Positions 40,084 to 48,941 of a DNA stretch of 64,000 bases are shown here, piece after piece; the first letter of the stretch is position 1, and every line of letters starts with the position of its first letter. Origin of the DNA: Variovorax sp. OAS795 (GTDB lineage Bacteria > Pseudomonadota > Gammaproteobacteria > Burkholderiales > Burkholderiaceae_C). Made by a program: the position numbers and the translations under genes. The stretch spans positions 4,960,001 through 5,024,000 of the forward strand of contig NZ_JBEPOH010000001.1 of the NCBI RefSeq assembly GCF_040546685.1, in the 5' to 3' direction. The notes below the pieces were generated by a model. That model was given only the letters and a program-made list of their open reading frames with translations. It was not told the origin of the DNA and made no database searches.

Positions 40084-40740
40084 TCAAGCGGCGATCGGCA
40101 GGCCCACGAGCTTTTCGAGCTCCTCGCGGCTGAGCCCTTGGACCAGGTCGACGAGCTTCAGGCCTTCGGGCGTGCATTCGAGCGTGGCAAGGTCGGAGTA
40201 CACGCGCTTGACGCAGCCGATGCCGGTGAGCGGATAGGTGCATTCCTTCACCAGTTTGCTCGTGCCCTGCTTGGTGAGCAGGTCCATCATGACCCACGTC
40301 TGCTTGGCACCGATGGCCAGGTCCATGGCGCCGCCGACGGCCGGGATCGCGTCTTTCTCGCCGGTGTGCCAATTGGCAAGGTCGCCCGTGGCCGACACCT
40401 GGAACGCGCCGAGCACGCAGATGTCGAGGTGGCCGCCGCGCATCATCGCGAAGCTGTCGGCATGGTGAAAGAACGAGCCGCCAGGCAGCAGCGTGACGGG
40501 CTGCTTGCCGGCGTTGATGAGGTCGTAGTCTTCTTCGCCGGCCTCGGGCGCGGGGCCCATGCCGAGGATGCCATTCTCGCTCTGCAGGATGACCTCGCGG
40601 CCCTTCGGCAGGTGGTTGGCCACCAGCGTGGGCTGCCCGATGCCGAGGTTGACGACCGCGCCGTCGAAGATGTCCTGCGCCACGCGGGCGGCGAGCTGGT
40701 CCTTGGTGCGGCGCGTGTAATTGGTGCTGCTCATGATCAT
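40084..40740 (-). CDS. pcaJ: 3-oxoadipate CoA-transferase subunit B
   Basis: 218 residues (216 from the inner ATG at 40734). CoA-transferase beta-subunit motifs: NLGIGQPTLVANHLP, the catalytic Glu in SENGILGMGP near residue 52, LLPGGSFFHHADSFAMMRGGHLD and GGAMDLAIGAKQTWVMMD. With subunit A it moves CoA from succinyl-CoA to 3-oxoadipate. The start overlaps the subunit A stop by 4 nt (ATGA). Confidence 0.92.
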   Translation of the reverse strand: MIMSSTNYTRRTKDQLAARVAQDIFDGAVVNLGIGQPTLVANHLPKGREVILQSENGILGMGPAPEAGEEDYDLINAGKQPVTLLPGGSFFHHADSFAMMRGGHLDICVLGAFQVSATGDLANWHTGEKDAIPAVGGAMDLAIGAKQTWVMMDLLTKQGTSKLVKECTYPLTGIGCVKRVYSDLATLECTPEGLKLVDLVQGLSREELEKLVGLPIAA

Positions 40741-41438
40741 GCCGCCTTCTTGAAACCGCCGGCTTGCGTGGCCACGCGTTCGATGCGCACCACCTGGTGC
40801 ACGAAGATGCCCGGCGTCACGACGCTCTCGGGGTCGAGGGTGCCGAGTTCGGCGATGTCGTGCACGGTGGCAATGGTCTTCCTGGAGGCCATGGCCATCA
40901 CCGGGCCGAAGTTGCGCGCCGCCTTGCGGTAGACCAGGTTGCCCCAGCGGTCGCCGCGCTCGGCCTTGATGAGCGCCACGTCGCCGTGGATGGGGTACTC
41001 GAGCACGTACTGCTTGCCGTCGATCTCGCGGGTTTCGCGGTCGCCCGCGAGCTGGGTGCCGTAGCCCGTGGGGCAGAAGAAGGCGCCGATGCCCGCTCCC
41101 GCGGCGCGGATGCGCTCGGCCAGGTTGCCCTGGGGCACGAGTTCGAGTTCGATCTTGCCGCTGCGGTAGAGGCCATCGAACACCTGGCTGTCGGCCTGGC
41201 GCGGAAAGCTGCAGATGATCTTGCGCACGCGCCCGGCCTTGAGCAGCGCGGCAAGGCCGGTATCGCCGTTGCCGGCGTTGTTGTTGACCACGGTGAGGTC
41301 CTTGGCGCCCTGCTCGACGAGGCCGTCGATGAGTTCGCCGGGGATGCCGGCGGTGCCGAAGCCGCCGATGAGAACCGTGGCGCCGTCCTGGATGCCCGCA
41401 AGGGCATCGGCGACCGAGCGCGCGATCTTGTTGATCAT
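40737..41438 (-). CDS. pcaI: 3-oxoadipate CoA-transferase subunit A
   Basis: 233 residues. Alpha-subunit motifs: ATVLIGGFGTAGIPGELIDGL at residues 19-40, VVNNNAGNGDTGLAALLKAGRVRK and GAFFCPTGYGTQLA. It begins directly with the conserved MINKIARSVADALAGI after a GAGACAGGC leader. It is first in the pcaIJF operon and divergent from its IclR-type regulator, with repeats between. Confidence 0.92.
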   Translation of the reverse strand: MINKIARSVADALAGIQDGATVLIGGFGTAGIPGELIDGLVEQGAKDLTVVNNNAGNGDTGLAALLKAGRVRKIICSFPRQADSQVFDGLYRSGKIELELVPQGNLAERIRAAGAGIGAFFCPTGYGTQLAGDRETREIDGKQYVLEYPIHGDVALIKAERGDRWGNLVYRKAARNFGPVMAMASRKTIATVHDIAELGTLDPESVVTPGIFVHQVVRIERVATQAGGFKKAA

Positions 41439-41528
41439 GAAGCCTGTCTCCGGAAGTGGGAAAAGAAACCGAGCCTTGCGAACGAACCGCCGATACGGGC
41501 GATGCGCCTGATTCTGCGAACCGCCGAA

Positions 41529-41555
41529 ATGTTCGTCTAGAGAACATTTGTTCGT
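41529..41555. promoter_or_regulatory. operator repeats between pcaI and the IclR-type regulator
   Basis: ATGTTC (41529-41534) and GAACAT (41542-41547) form an inverted repeat with a 7-nt spacer, and TGTTCGT occurs twice (41530-41536 and 41549-41555). PcaR/PcaU/PobR regulators bind an inverted repeat plus a third direct half-site, which is this layout. The site is 29-55 bp upstream of the regulator start and about 90 bp from pcaI. Confidence 0.75.
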
Positions 41556-41584
41556 ATAATGAATTCTAAAGACGAAAGCTCGAC

Positions 41585-42370
41585 ATGGCAACCCTTCCAG
41601 GACAACCCGCTTCACCGGCCCCGGGCGACAGCTACGTGCAGTCGTTTGCGCGCGGCCTGCAGGTGATCCGCTCTTTCAGCGCGAGCGCGCCGCGCCAGAC
41701 ACTGAGCGAAGTGGCGGCCGCCAGCGGCCTCACGCGGGCCGGCGCGCGGCGCATCCTGCTCACGCTGCAGACGCTGGGCTACGTGGTGACCGACGGCAAG
41801 CTCTTCACGCTCACGCCCCGCATCCTGGACCTGGGCTTTGCCTATCTCTCTTCGATGCCGATCTGGAACCGTGCCGAGCCGGTGATGGAAGCGCTGGTGC
41901 AGGAGGTGCAGGAATCCTGTTCGGCCGCCGTGCTGGACGCGACCGATATCGTCTACGTGATGCGCGTGCCGACGCAGAAGATCATGCGCATCAGCCTGGG
42001 CGTGGGCTCGCGGCTGCCGGCGTACTGCACCTCGCTCGGGCGCCTGCTGCTGGCCGACCTGGACGACGGCGAGGTGCGCGCACGCCTGGAGGCCTCCGAA
42101 CGCGAAGCGCTCACCAAGCACACCGTGACCGATGTCGACGCGCTGATGGCCAAGGTGGCACAGGCACGCCGGCAGCAATGGTGCCTGGTGAACCAGGAAC
42201 TGGAGGAAGGCCTGATCTCGGTCGCCGCACCCATCGTGAACCGGCAGGGCCGCATGGTGGCCGCGCTGAACATCAGCGGGCAGGCCAACCGCACCAATGC
42301 GAAGGCAATGCAGGAGACGATCCTGCCCGCGCTGGTGGAGGCCGCGAAGAAGGTCTCACAACTGCTTTAA
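41585..42370 (+). CDS. pcaR: IclR-family regulator, PcaR/PobR-like
   Basis: 261 residues. N-terminal winged helix (QTLSEVAAASGLTRAGARRILLTLQTLGYV, residues 38-67) and a C-terminal GAF-like ligand domain (SLGVGSRLPAYCTSLGRLLLADL, IVNRQGRMVAALNISGQ). The SYVQSFARGLQVIRSF start is typical of the PcaR/PcaU/PobR group, which regulate protocatechuate or hydroxybenzoate catabolism. It is divergent from pcaI. Its stop overlaps the convergent Bug gene. Confidence 0.9.
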   Translation: MATLPGQPASPAPGDSYVQSFARGLQVIRSFSASAPRQTLSEVAAASGLTRAGARRILLTLQTLGYVVTDGKLFTLTPRILDLGFAYLSSMPIWNRAEPVMEALVQEVQESCSAAVLDATDIVYVMRVPTQKIMRISLGVGSRLPAYCTSLGRLLLADLDDGEVRARLEASEREALTKHTVTDVDALMAKVAQARRQQWCLVNQELEEGLISVAAPIVNRQGRMVAALNISGQANRTNAKAMQETILPALVEAAKKVSQLL

Positions 42371-43398
42371 CAAAAAAGCCAGAGTGCTAGCTCGTCGAGT
42401 GGATGCCCTTCATGAGGATCACGCCGCCCAGCCGCGCCGTGTCCGCGCGCATGCGCTTGGCCAGCGCGTCGGGCGTGCCCGGCTGCGCCTGCCAACCGGT
42501 CTTTCAGCAGCGCCTGGCTCACCGCGGGCGAGCCCATCGCCTCGACGAGCGCGGCATTGAGCCTGGCAATGGCAGCGGGCTTCATGCCCGCGGGGGCCGC
42601 GAGCGCAGTCCAGATCTCCAGGTCGGCGCCGCGCACGTCGGCATCGCGGATGGTGGGCAGCTCGCCCGCGAGCGGGCTTCGCTCCGGCGACGTCACGCCG
42701 ATGGCCTTGAGCTTGCCGGACTTCACATGCGGCAAGGCGAGCCCCGGCGGCAGCAGCGCCAGCTGGACTTCGCCCGCGAGCAGCCCCGCAATGACCTGCG
42801 GATTGCCCGTGTAGGGCTGGTGCTGGGCCGTGATGGCGGCGCGGCTCTTGATAAGCTCCATGCCCAGGTGCCCGACCGTGCCCACGCCCGGCGTGCCGTA
42901 CTTGCCACTGCTGCTGAGATTGCGGGTCCACAGCAGCAGGTCGGCCGCGGTTTTTCCGGTGGCGTTGCCCGAGACCACCAGCACCAGCGGCGCGGTGCCG
43001 ATCAAGCCGACCGGCTCGAAGTCTTTTTCCGGATCGAAGCTGAGCTTGGGATTGAGCAGCTTCGCAATGGTGAGGTTGCCGTTAATCAGCGCACCGATGG
43101 TGTGGTCGTCGGTGGCCTTGGCCACCTGCTCGGCCACGAGGTTGCCGCTGGCGCCGGGCTTGTTCTCCACCGTGACAGGCTGGCGCAGGATCTTCGACAG
43201 TGGCTCCGCAACGGCGCGCGCGGCGAGATCGGGCGAGGCGCCGGCGGGAAAGCCCACCAGGATGCGCACCGGCTTGGTCGGCCATGCGGCCTCCGCGCCC
43301 GCAGCGCCACTGCGCTGGGCCCAGGCAGCGGGCGTGAAAAGCGATGAGGCAATGGCTGCCGCGCCGCCTTCCAGCAGGCGGCGTTTGGTGATCTTCAA
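42367..43398 (-). CDS. Bug-family solute receptor, 3' end frameshifted
   Basis: The open frame gives 343 residues: signal peptide ending AAWAQ, then Bug blocks PVRILVGFPAGASPDLAARAV, VENKPGASGNLVAEQVAK, GTPGVGTVGHLGMELIK and AIGVTSPERSPLAGELPTI. The last ~40 residues are abnormal. Dropping one T near 42495 gives a normal end, RWQAQPGTPDALAKRMRAD to MKGIHSTS with a stop at 42387. An indel is therefore likely. No TctAB partner is nearby. It binds an unidentified carboxylate. Confidence 0.8.
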   Translation of the reverse strand: MKITKRRLLEGGAAAIASSLFTPAAWAQRSGAAGAEAAWPTKPVRILVGFPAGASPDLAARAVAEPLSKILRQPVTVENKPGASGNLVAEQVAKATDDHTIGALINGNLTIAKLLNPKLSFDPEKDFEPVGLIGTAPLVLVVSGNATGKTAADLLLWTRNLSSSGKYGTPGVGTVGHLGMELIKSRAAITAQHQPYTGNPQVIAGLLAGEVQLALLPPGLALPHVKSGKLKAIGVTSPERSPLAGELPTIRDADVRGADLEIWTALAAPAGMKPAAIARLNAALVEAMGSPAVSQALLKDRLAGAAGHARRAGQAHARGHGAAGRRDPHEGHPLDELALWLFC

Positions 43399-43484
43399 GA
43401 TGACTCCCGATGCAAAGACGATGCTTACGTACTTACACTATGTTACATCGTCATGCTGCAGTGCGCAAGTCATAAAAGTGTCGA

Positions 43485-44234
43485 TCAGCCGATCAGTCCC
43501 TGCTGCGTCGCCAGGTGAACCGCCTGCGTGCGCGACTTGACTGCCAGCTTTCGGTAGATGCTCTTGGCGTGGAATTCGATCGTGTTGATGGAAAGGTACA
43601 CCCCATCGGCAATCTGCCGGTTGCTCCAGCCTTGGGCGATGAGACGCAGCACCTTGAGTTCGCGCGGGGACAGCAGCGGCGCGCCGGCCCCGGGCTTTGC
43701 GGCAGCAGGCCCGGGCTGGACATGGCCCGGTTTCGAACGCGCCGACGCGGCGATCAGCCCAAGCATGCGGCGCGCGATACGCGAGTCCATCGGCGCCCCG
43801 CCGCGTTCGATGGACCGCAGCAGGAACGCGAGTTCCGCGTCGTCGGCCTCGGTCAACAGGTAGCCGATGGCGCCTGCGGCAATGGCGGAACTCACGAGAT
43901 GGTCATCGTCGGTTTCCGACATGGCGACGGTCTCGAGGTGCGGATAGGAGTTCTGGACATGACTGATCAGCGAGATGCCATCGTTGGACAGTTCACCCAG
44001 GCCGACGAGCATCAAGGTGAATGGGCGGCGGCCGAGCATTTCACAGGCCTGCCCCCGCGTGGACGTGGCGGTCACGCGGGCGCCTGGCGCCACCGTGGCG
44101 ACGATGCGCCGCATCCGGTCGGACACATTCGGGTCCGCTTCGACGATGAGAATTTCACTGTTTCCGGCTGCATCGGGGCGAACAGCCCCCTGGCGTTGCA
44201 GACAAATCGGTGGATCGGAGAGCAGGGCACTCAT
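43485..44234 (-). CDS. LuxR-type regulator with a degenerate receiver domain
   Basis: 249 residues. The N-terminal domain (residues 30-150) has receiver-like secondary structure, but the phosphoacceptor position in FTLMLVGLGELSNDG is Gly, not Asp, so classical phosphorylation is unlikely. The C-terminal LuxR helix-turn-helix is intact: LSPRELKVLRLIAQGWSNRQIADGVYLS, then TIEFHAKSIYRKLAVKSRTQA. The start at 44234 is the ATG before the domain. Upstream is a large AT-richer region; the adjacent glycan locus may be its target. Confidence 0.85.
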   Translation of the reverse strand: MSALLSDPPICLQRQGAVRPDAAGNSEILIVEADPNVSDRMRRIVATVAPGARVTATSTRGQACEMLGRRPFTLMLVGLGELSNDGISLISHVQNSYPHLETVAMSETDDDHLVSSAIAAGAIGYLLTEADDAELAFLLRSIERGGAPMDSRIARRMLGLIAASARSKPGHVQPGPAAAKPGAGAPLLSPRELKVLRLIAQGWSNRQIADGVYLSINTIEFHAKSIYRKLAVKSRTQAVHLATQQGLIG

Positions 44235-44831
44235 TGCGCACCTCGCGCCGCAAGCCGAACGCCGGCGGAGCACTGGCTGGCGAGGAGGATCGGTAGGGCC
44301 ATGCGGGCTTCCTTTCGGCGTCGTTCAGATCTGTAACTTTTTCATCCTCAACATCGCAGGAATGGTGCCGAGATGCATCCCGGCAACCGCAATTCAATGC
44401 TCAGCGGGCGTAAGCCCTTGATTTCAATACAGATTTCTCAGAGGTGAGTCTTGGGGGCAAACTTGTCCTTGCCCCTGAACAGCCCGCCTTGCGATGCGCT
44501 GTTACGTGTCTCTTGCACGCACTGTTACGTAGCAAGTAACGGGGCTGGTCTCCGGACAAAACGTCGCCAAGCCGTGGAGCGCTTGCATCATGATTCGCAC
44601 CTAAGTCACTGTGGTTATTTGATTTTTTACCTTTGCTGGCTCTCGCCCCAGTCACCGGCGCGCTACCGATGAAATTGTTAACTACGGAAAACGGTGATGT
44701 TCACAGCCGCTTTGCCTCCTTAGCATCCGTTGCACTGCGTAACTTAATGAATCCGACTTACTTCCCCCATGCAACGAGCCTCTGGCTGGTTCATGGAGCT
44801 GGAACGTTGCATTAAACAGAAGGTACGCAAA
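44235..44831. other. long intergenic region before the glycan locus
   Basis: About 600 bp of lower GC with no convincing gene. Items seen: a GGGC-GTAA-GCCC hairpin (44406-44417); a hairpin GGGGCAA/TTGCCCC (44454-44460 with 44469-44475); and CTGTTACGT repeated at 44499-44507 and 44522-44530, 23 bp apart. A 60-codon open frame at 44633-44815 lacks a ribosome site and is not called. Confidence 0.6.
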
Positions 44832-44942
44832 ATGGCTACTTCATTCACCATCGGGATTGGTGAGCGGAGTCATAACAACGGTGTTTCAAGTGCGGCCGGC
44901 CACATCAGCGCACTCTCACGACGAGGATTGCTGCGTCCATGA
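44832..44942 (+). CDS. 36-residue leader peptide or small protein coupled to the epimerase gene
   Basis: ATG at 44832 has AGAAGG 9 nt upstream, a good ribosome site, and the stop overlaps the epimerase start (ATGA at 44939-44942). The product, 36 residues beginning MATSFTIGIGERSHNNG and ending LSRRGLLRP, has no known motif. The coupling suggests it controls epimerase translation or is a real small protein. Confidence 0.5.
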   Translation: MATSFTIGIGERSHNNGVSSAAGHISALSRRGLLRP

Positions 44943-45895
44943 ATTCTTTGACCGGAACTAAAGTCCTGGTGCTCGGCGGGCGCGGGTTTCTCGGGCGCAA
45001 CCTCGTCGATCTGCTTCTGCGCGACGGCGCGTCGGTGCGAACCTTCGACCGTCCGCTTGCCTCTGCAGCGGACCAGCCCGTGTTCGAAGGCGATGTCGAG
45101 GAATTCGAAGGAAACTTCATCGATGGCCAAGGCCTGGAGGCCGCGCTGAAGAACGTCGATCTGGTCTACCACCTCATCAGCACCACGGTTCCAAGCGGCT
45201 CGAACGCTGATCCGATCGGCGACGTCACCAGCAATCTGTCCGGAACCTTGCGCCTGCTCAAGGCAATGTCTGCCGCGGGGGTCGACCGCATCGTCTATGC
45301 GTCCTCCGGCGGAACGGTCTACGGCAATCCTTGCGTACTGCCGGTTCCCGAATGGCATGCGCTCCAGCCGATCAGCTCCTATGGCGTGGTCAAGGTGGCC
45401 GTCGAGAACTACCTGCACCTCCATTCCGAACTCAACGGCCTCAAGGCCAATGTGCTGCGGATCTCCAATCCCTATGGAATGCACCAGCGGCGCATCGGCG
45501 CCCAGGGCGTGATAGCGACCTTTCTCGACAAGCTGATGAACCGCAAACCGATCGAGATCTGGGGCGACGGCTCGGTCGTGCGAGACTACATCTATGTCGC
45601 CGACGTCGCCAGGGCGCTGCTTCTTGCGGGACGCCGCGAGAAGTCGGGAACCTTCAACATCGGCAGCGGCATCGGCCACAGCCTCAACGACGTGCTTCGC
45701 GTCCTTCAGCAGCAGACAGGCCTGGAAACCGAAGTCCGGTATATGCCCCATCGCAAGTTCGATGTGAGCCAGACCTTTCTCGACATCGAGCGCGCCCGCG
45801 AAGAACTCGGGTGGAACCCTTTCTACACACTGGAAGAGGGCTGCGCGCGCTTTTGCCAGCTGATGGAGCGGGCTCGCGAGCCGGCGCTTCTCTGA
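44939..45895 (+). CDS. NAD-dependent sugar epimerase/dehydratase
   Basis: 318 residues. Extended SDR: NAD-binding VLGGRGFLGRNLVD near residues 11-24, catalytic Ser in YASSGGTVYGN near 121 and Tyr-x3-Lys as SYGVVKVAVENY near 149-153, with DYIYVADVARALLLAG later. The pattern is like UDP-glucose 4-epimerase or related nucleotide-sugar epimerases; the substrate is uncertain. It is the first main gene of the glycan locus. Confidence 0.87.
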   Translation: MNSLTGTKVLVLGGRGFLGRNLVDLLLRDGASVRTFDRPLASAADQPVFEGDVEEFEGNFIDGQGLEAALKNVDLVYHLISTTVPSGSNADPIGDVTSNLSGTLRLLKAMSAAGVDRIVYASSGGTVYGNPCVLPVPEWHALQPISSYGVVKVAVENYLHLHSELNGLKANVLRISNPYGMHQRRIGAQGVIATFLDKLMNRKPIEIWGDGSVVRDYIYVADVARALLLAGRREKSGTFNIGSGIGHSLNDVLRVLQQQTGLETEVRYMPHRKFDVSQTFLDIERAREELGWNPFYTLEEGCARFCQLMERAREPALL

Positions 45896-45919
45896 GCGGG
45901 CACCAAGGCATTCCCTTCA

Positions 45920-47020
45920 ATGATCATCGACGACGACAAGACCCTGCCCGCGAGCTCCCCGCCACGGCCGCAAGCGCGCCCGACGAACGAATCGCCCATC
46001 GAAGCCGTGACCCGGATGGCCGGCGGCTTCGCGATGACCCAGGTGCTGCACACCGCCGTACAGGCGGGCATTGCGGATTGCATGGGTGACCGGCAATGCA
46101 CGGCCGAGGAACTCGGCTCGGCACTGCAGCTCGATGTGCGTTCGCTCGCCAGGTTCCTGCGCATGATGGTCGTGCTCGACCTGCTGGTGCAGACCGGACC
46201 CGAGCGCTTCGAGCTCTCTGGCGCAGGGCAACTCCTGCGCGCCGACCATCCCCAATCCATGCGCGAGCGCATCCTCTACATCGGCGCCATCAACTACCCG
46301 GTGGCCAGTGCCGCCATCCATTCACTTCGCACCGGCGAGACTGCTTTCGAGCATGTCTTCGGCGTGCCCTTCTTCGATCACCTGGCGCAGAGCCCCTCGC
46401 TGAGCGGGGCATTCAATGGCCTCATGCAGCGGGGTATCGAGGCACGGGTGGCCGGGGTATTGGGCGCCTACGATTTTTCAGGCGTGCGCCACATTGTCGA
46501 TCTCGGCGGCGGCAACGGCGCACTGTTGTCGGCCATCCTGTCCCACGCCAAAGAGACCTCGGGCACGATCTTCGACCTGCCATCCGTCATTGCGGAGGCG
46601 CGTCGCCGCATTGCCGGCTCTGCGTTGGCCGGCCGGCTCGACGTGGTCGAGGGCGACCTGTTCGCCGGCGGCTATCCCGTGGGCGCCGACGTGTACATCA
46701 TGTCCAACATCATCCACGACTGGAATGACGGCCAGGCGGAAGCTCTTCTTCGCCACTGCGCAGAAGCCATGCGCGGCAACAGCGAACTGCTCCTGATCGA
46801 GGAAATCATGCCCGTGGAGGTCATCGATTCGCCTTCCACCGTGGCCAACGACTACTCGATGCTGCTGCTCACGGGAGGGTTGGAGCGCAGCGAAGAGGAA
46901 TACAAGGCGCTGCTCGCGCGCAGCGGACTTGCTCTCTCGAAGGTCACCCCTTTCGTCGTGTCCAGCAACGACCAGCGGCGCAAAGGCCGCTGGGCACTCC
47001 TGCATTGCCATGGAAACTGA
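45920..47020 (+). CDS. SAM-dependent O-methyltransferase, plant/ASMT-like
   Basis: 366 residues. An N-terminal winged-helix dimer domain (ALQLDVRSLARFLRMMVVLDLL) and a Rossmann domain with motif I HIVDLGGGNGALLSAIL near residues 194-210, FDLPSVIAEA, then SNIIHDWNDGQAEALLRHC with the catalytic-base His. This is the acetylserotonin/hydroxyindole O-methyltransferase-like family. It probably methylates a small molecule or sugar intermediate. It is 24 bp after the epimerase gene and overlaps the next gene by 11 nt. Confidence 0.85.
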   Translation: MIIDDDKTLPASSPPRPQARPTNESPIEAVTRMAGGFAMTQVLHTAVQAGIADCMGDRQCTAEELGSALQLDVRSLARFLRMMVVLDLLVQTGPERFELSGAGQLLRADHPQSMRERILYIGAINYPVASAAIHSLRTGETAFEHVFGVPFFDHLAQSPSLSGAFNGLMQRGIEARVAGVLGAYDFSGVRHIVDLGGGNGALLSAILSHAKETSGTIFDLPSVIAEARRRIAGSALAGRLDVVEGDLFAGGYPVGADVYIMSNIIHDWNDGQAEALLRHCAEAMRGNSELLLIEEIMPVEVIDSPSTVANDYSMLLLTGGLERSEEEYKALLARSGLALSKVTPFVVSSNDQRRKGRWALLHCHGN

Positions 47021-48200
47021 AACTCTCGACCTGAGCGCGCTGCTTCAGCACGCCGCCGACCCCGGCGCTGCCGACAGCGCCGCGCACGAGACCATTCTTG
47101 TGGCGCAGCCCGTACTGCCGCCACTGGAGGACCTGCTGCCCTCGCTGCGGGAAATCTGGGACAGCAAGGTGCTGACCAATGGCGGCCCGTTCCACCAGCG
47201 CTTCGAAACAGCCTTGTCCGAGTACCTGGGCGTCGAGCACATCTCCCTTTTCACGAACTGCACGATCGGGCTGGTGACGGCCCTGCAGGCGATGGACATC
47301 CAGGGCGAAGTCATCACCAGCCCCTACTCCTTTGTCGCAACGGCCCATGCCCTGCTGTGGAACCGCATCACGCCCAAGTTCGTCGACATCGATCCGCATA
47401 CGCTGAACATCGATCCCGAACGCATCGAAGCCGCGATCACGCCGTCGACGTCCGCCATCATGGCGATCCACTGCTATGGCCACCCCTGCGACGTGGAGGC
47501 CATCGAACGCATCGCCCGCAAGCATGGCCTGAAAGTCATCTACGACGCGGCGCACGCCTTCGGCGTCCGGCTGCCCACGGGCAACCTGCTGAAGCATGGC
47601 GACCTGTCGGTGCTGAGCTTCCACGCCACGAAAGTCTTCAACACCTTCGAGGGCGGCGCCATCGTCTCGCCGGATGCGCGTACCAAGACCTATGTCGACC
47701 AGCTCAAGAACTTCGGCTTCGTCGACGACGTCACAGTGGTGACCCCGGGCATCAACGGCAAGATGAGCGAGTTCAATGCCGCACTCGGCCTGCTGCAGCT
47801 CAAGGACGTCGACAAGGCCATCCAGCGCCGGCGCGACATCGACAGGCGGTACCGCGAGAGGCTGTCCGCGGTCCATGGCATCCACTGCGTCGGATTTTCC
47901 GGCGAGTCGAATGCCAACCATGCCTACTTTCCGATCCTGGTCCGACCTGGCTATGCGTTGAGCCGCGACGGCCTGTACCACGCACTGCGCGAGCAGGGCG
48001 TGCTCGTGCGGCGCTACTTCCATCCCCTGATCAGCAGCTTCCCGATGTACAGCCACCTGGCTTCCTCGTGCGAAGAGAACCTGCCGAGGGCGACGGAAGC
48101 AGCCTCGCAGGTGATCTGCCTCCCGATCCACCCTGCCTTGCGCGACGACCAGGTCGACCGCGTGGTGGACCTGATCGCATCCGCAGGCCGGCGACAATGA
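47010..48200 (+). CDS. DegT/DnrJ/EryC1/StrS-family sugar aminotransferase
   Basis: 396 residues. PLP-enzyme pattern: LTNGGPFHQRFETALSEYLG, FTNCTIGLVTALQA, TSPYSFVATAHALLW, MAIHCYGHPCD, DAAHAFGV (PLP-binding Asp) and the Schiff-base Lys208 in SFHATKVFNTFEGG. Relatives (VioA/FdtB/DegT) make amino sugars from keto-nucleotide sugars for surface glycans. ATG 47010 has an 11-nt overlap with the methyltransferase gene. Confidence 0.9.
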   Translation: METETLDLSALLQHAADPGAADSAAHETILVAQPVLPPLEDLLPSLREIWDSKVLTNGGPFHQRFETALSEYLGVEHISLFTNCTIGLVTALQAMDIQGEVITSPYSFVATAHALLWNRITPKFVDIDPHTLNIDPERIEAAITPSTSAIMAIHCYGHPCDVEAIERIARKHGLKVIYDAAHAFGVRLPTGNLLKHGDLSVLSFHATKVFNTFEGGAIVSPDARTKTYVDQLKNFGFVDDVTVVTPGINGKMSEFNAALGLLQLKDVDKAIQRRRDIDRRYRERLSAVHGIHCVGFSGESNANHAYFPILVRPGYALSRDGLYHALREQGVLVRRYFHPLISSFPMYSHLASSCEENLPRATEAASQVICLPIHPALRDDQVDRVVDLIASAGRRQ

Positions 48201-48940
48201 CGATGAAGCGGATGGCGGGCATGCAGCCCTACTTCTTCCCTTACCTTGGCTACTGGCAGCTCATCGACGCGGTCGATTGCTTCGTGCTCTTCGACGAGGC
48301 CCAGTACATCAAGCAGGGTTGGGTCAACCGCAACCGCGTTCTGAAGCAGGGCGGCGGCTGGCAGTACATACAGGTTCCGGTCGCCAAACATTCGACGAAG
48401 ACAATGATCTGCGAGGTTCTGATTGCGCCGGACAATGACTGGCAACACAGGCTTCTCAACAAGCTCGCGCACTACAAGGCCGTGGCGCCTCATTTCGCAG
48501 AGACGATTGAACTGGTCGAGGCCTGCGTTCGGCCAGGCCCGGAGCGCAGCATTGGCGCGCTCAACGCCCGCGTGGTTCGACTGGTGTGCGAAGCCCTGTC
48601 GATCCGTAGTGAAATCATTGTTTCGTCGGAGCACGGGTTCGACTACACCGACGTGGCTGAGGCGGGCGATTGGGCACTGGCGCACGCGCTCCAGCTCGGC
48701 GCGACCGAGATCATCAATCCACTGAACGGCATCGCGCTGCAGACTACCGACAAGCTGGCGAGCCACGGGATCGGCCTGAGCGCGCTCCACCCGCCAACGG
48801 AAGTCTATGCGCAGGGCGGCGAGTCTTTCGAGCCAGCGCTTTCGATCATCGACGTGATGATGTTCAACGGCATCGCTGGGACGGCCAAGCTGCTGCCGAA
48901 AAGATTCATCGCGGCACATCAGCGCGAAGGAGTTTTCTGA
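48197..48940 (+). CDS. WbqC family protein
   Basis: 247 residues. The WbqC signature is clear: AGMQPYFFPYLGYWQLIDAVDCFVLFDEAQYIKQGWVNRNR at the start (read in two parts), then GLSALHPPTEVYAQGG and SIIDVMMFNG near the end. The family occurs in O-antigen and polysaccharide clusters and is suggested to help make N-acylated amino sugars; the reaction is not proven. It overlaps the aminotransferase gene by 4 nt (ATGA), consistent with joint action on one sugar. Confidence 0.9.
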   Translation: MTMKRMAGMQPYFFPYLGYWQLIDAVDCFVLFDEAQYIKQGWVNRNRVLKQGGGWQYIQVPVAKHSTKTMICEVLIAPDNDWQHRLLNKLAHYKAVAPHFAETIELVEACVRPGPERSIGALNARVVRLVCEALSIRSEIIVSSEHGFDYTDVAEAGDWALAHALQLGATEIINPLNGIALQTTDKLASHGIGLSALHPPTEVYAQGGESFEPALSIIDVMMFNGIAGTAKLLPKRFIAAHQREGVF

Positions 48941-48941
48941 G

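Noticed and set aside
44633..44815. 60-codon plus-strand frame in the glycan-locus spacer
   Set aside because: No ribosome site and no features; kept as intergenic.
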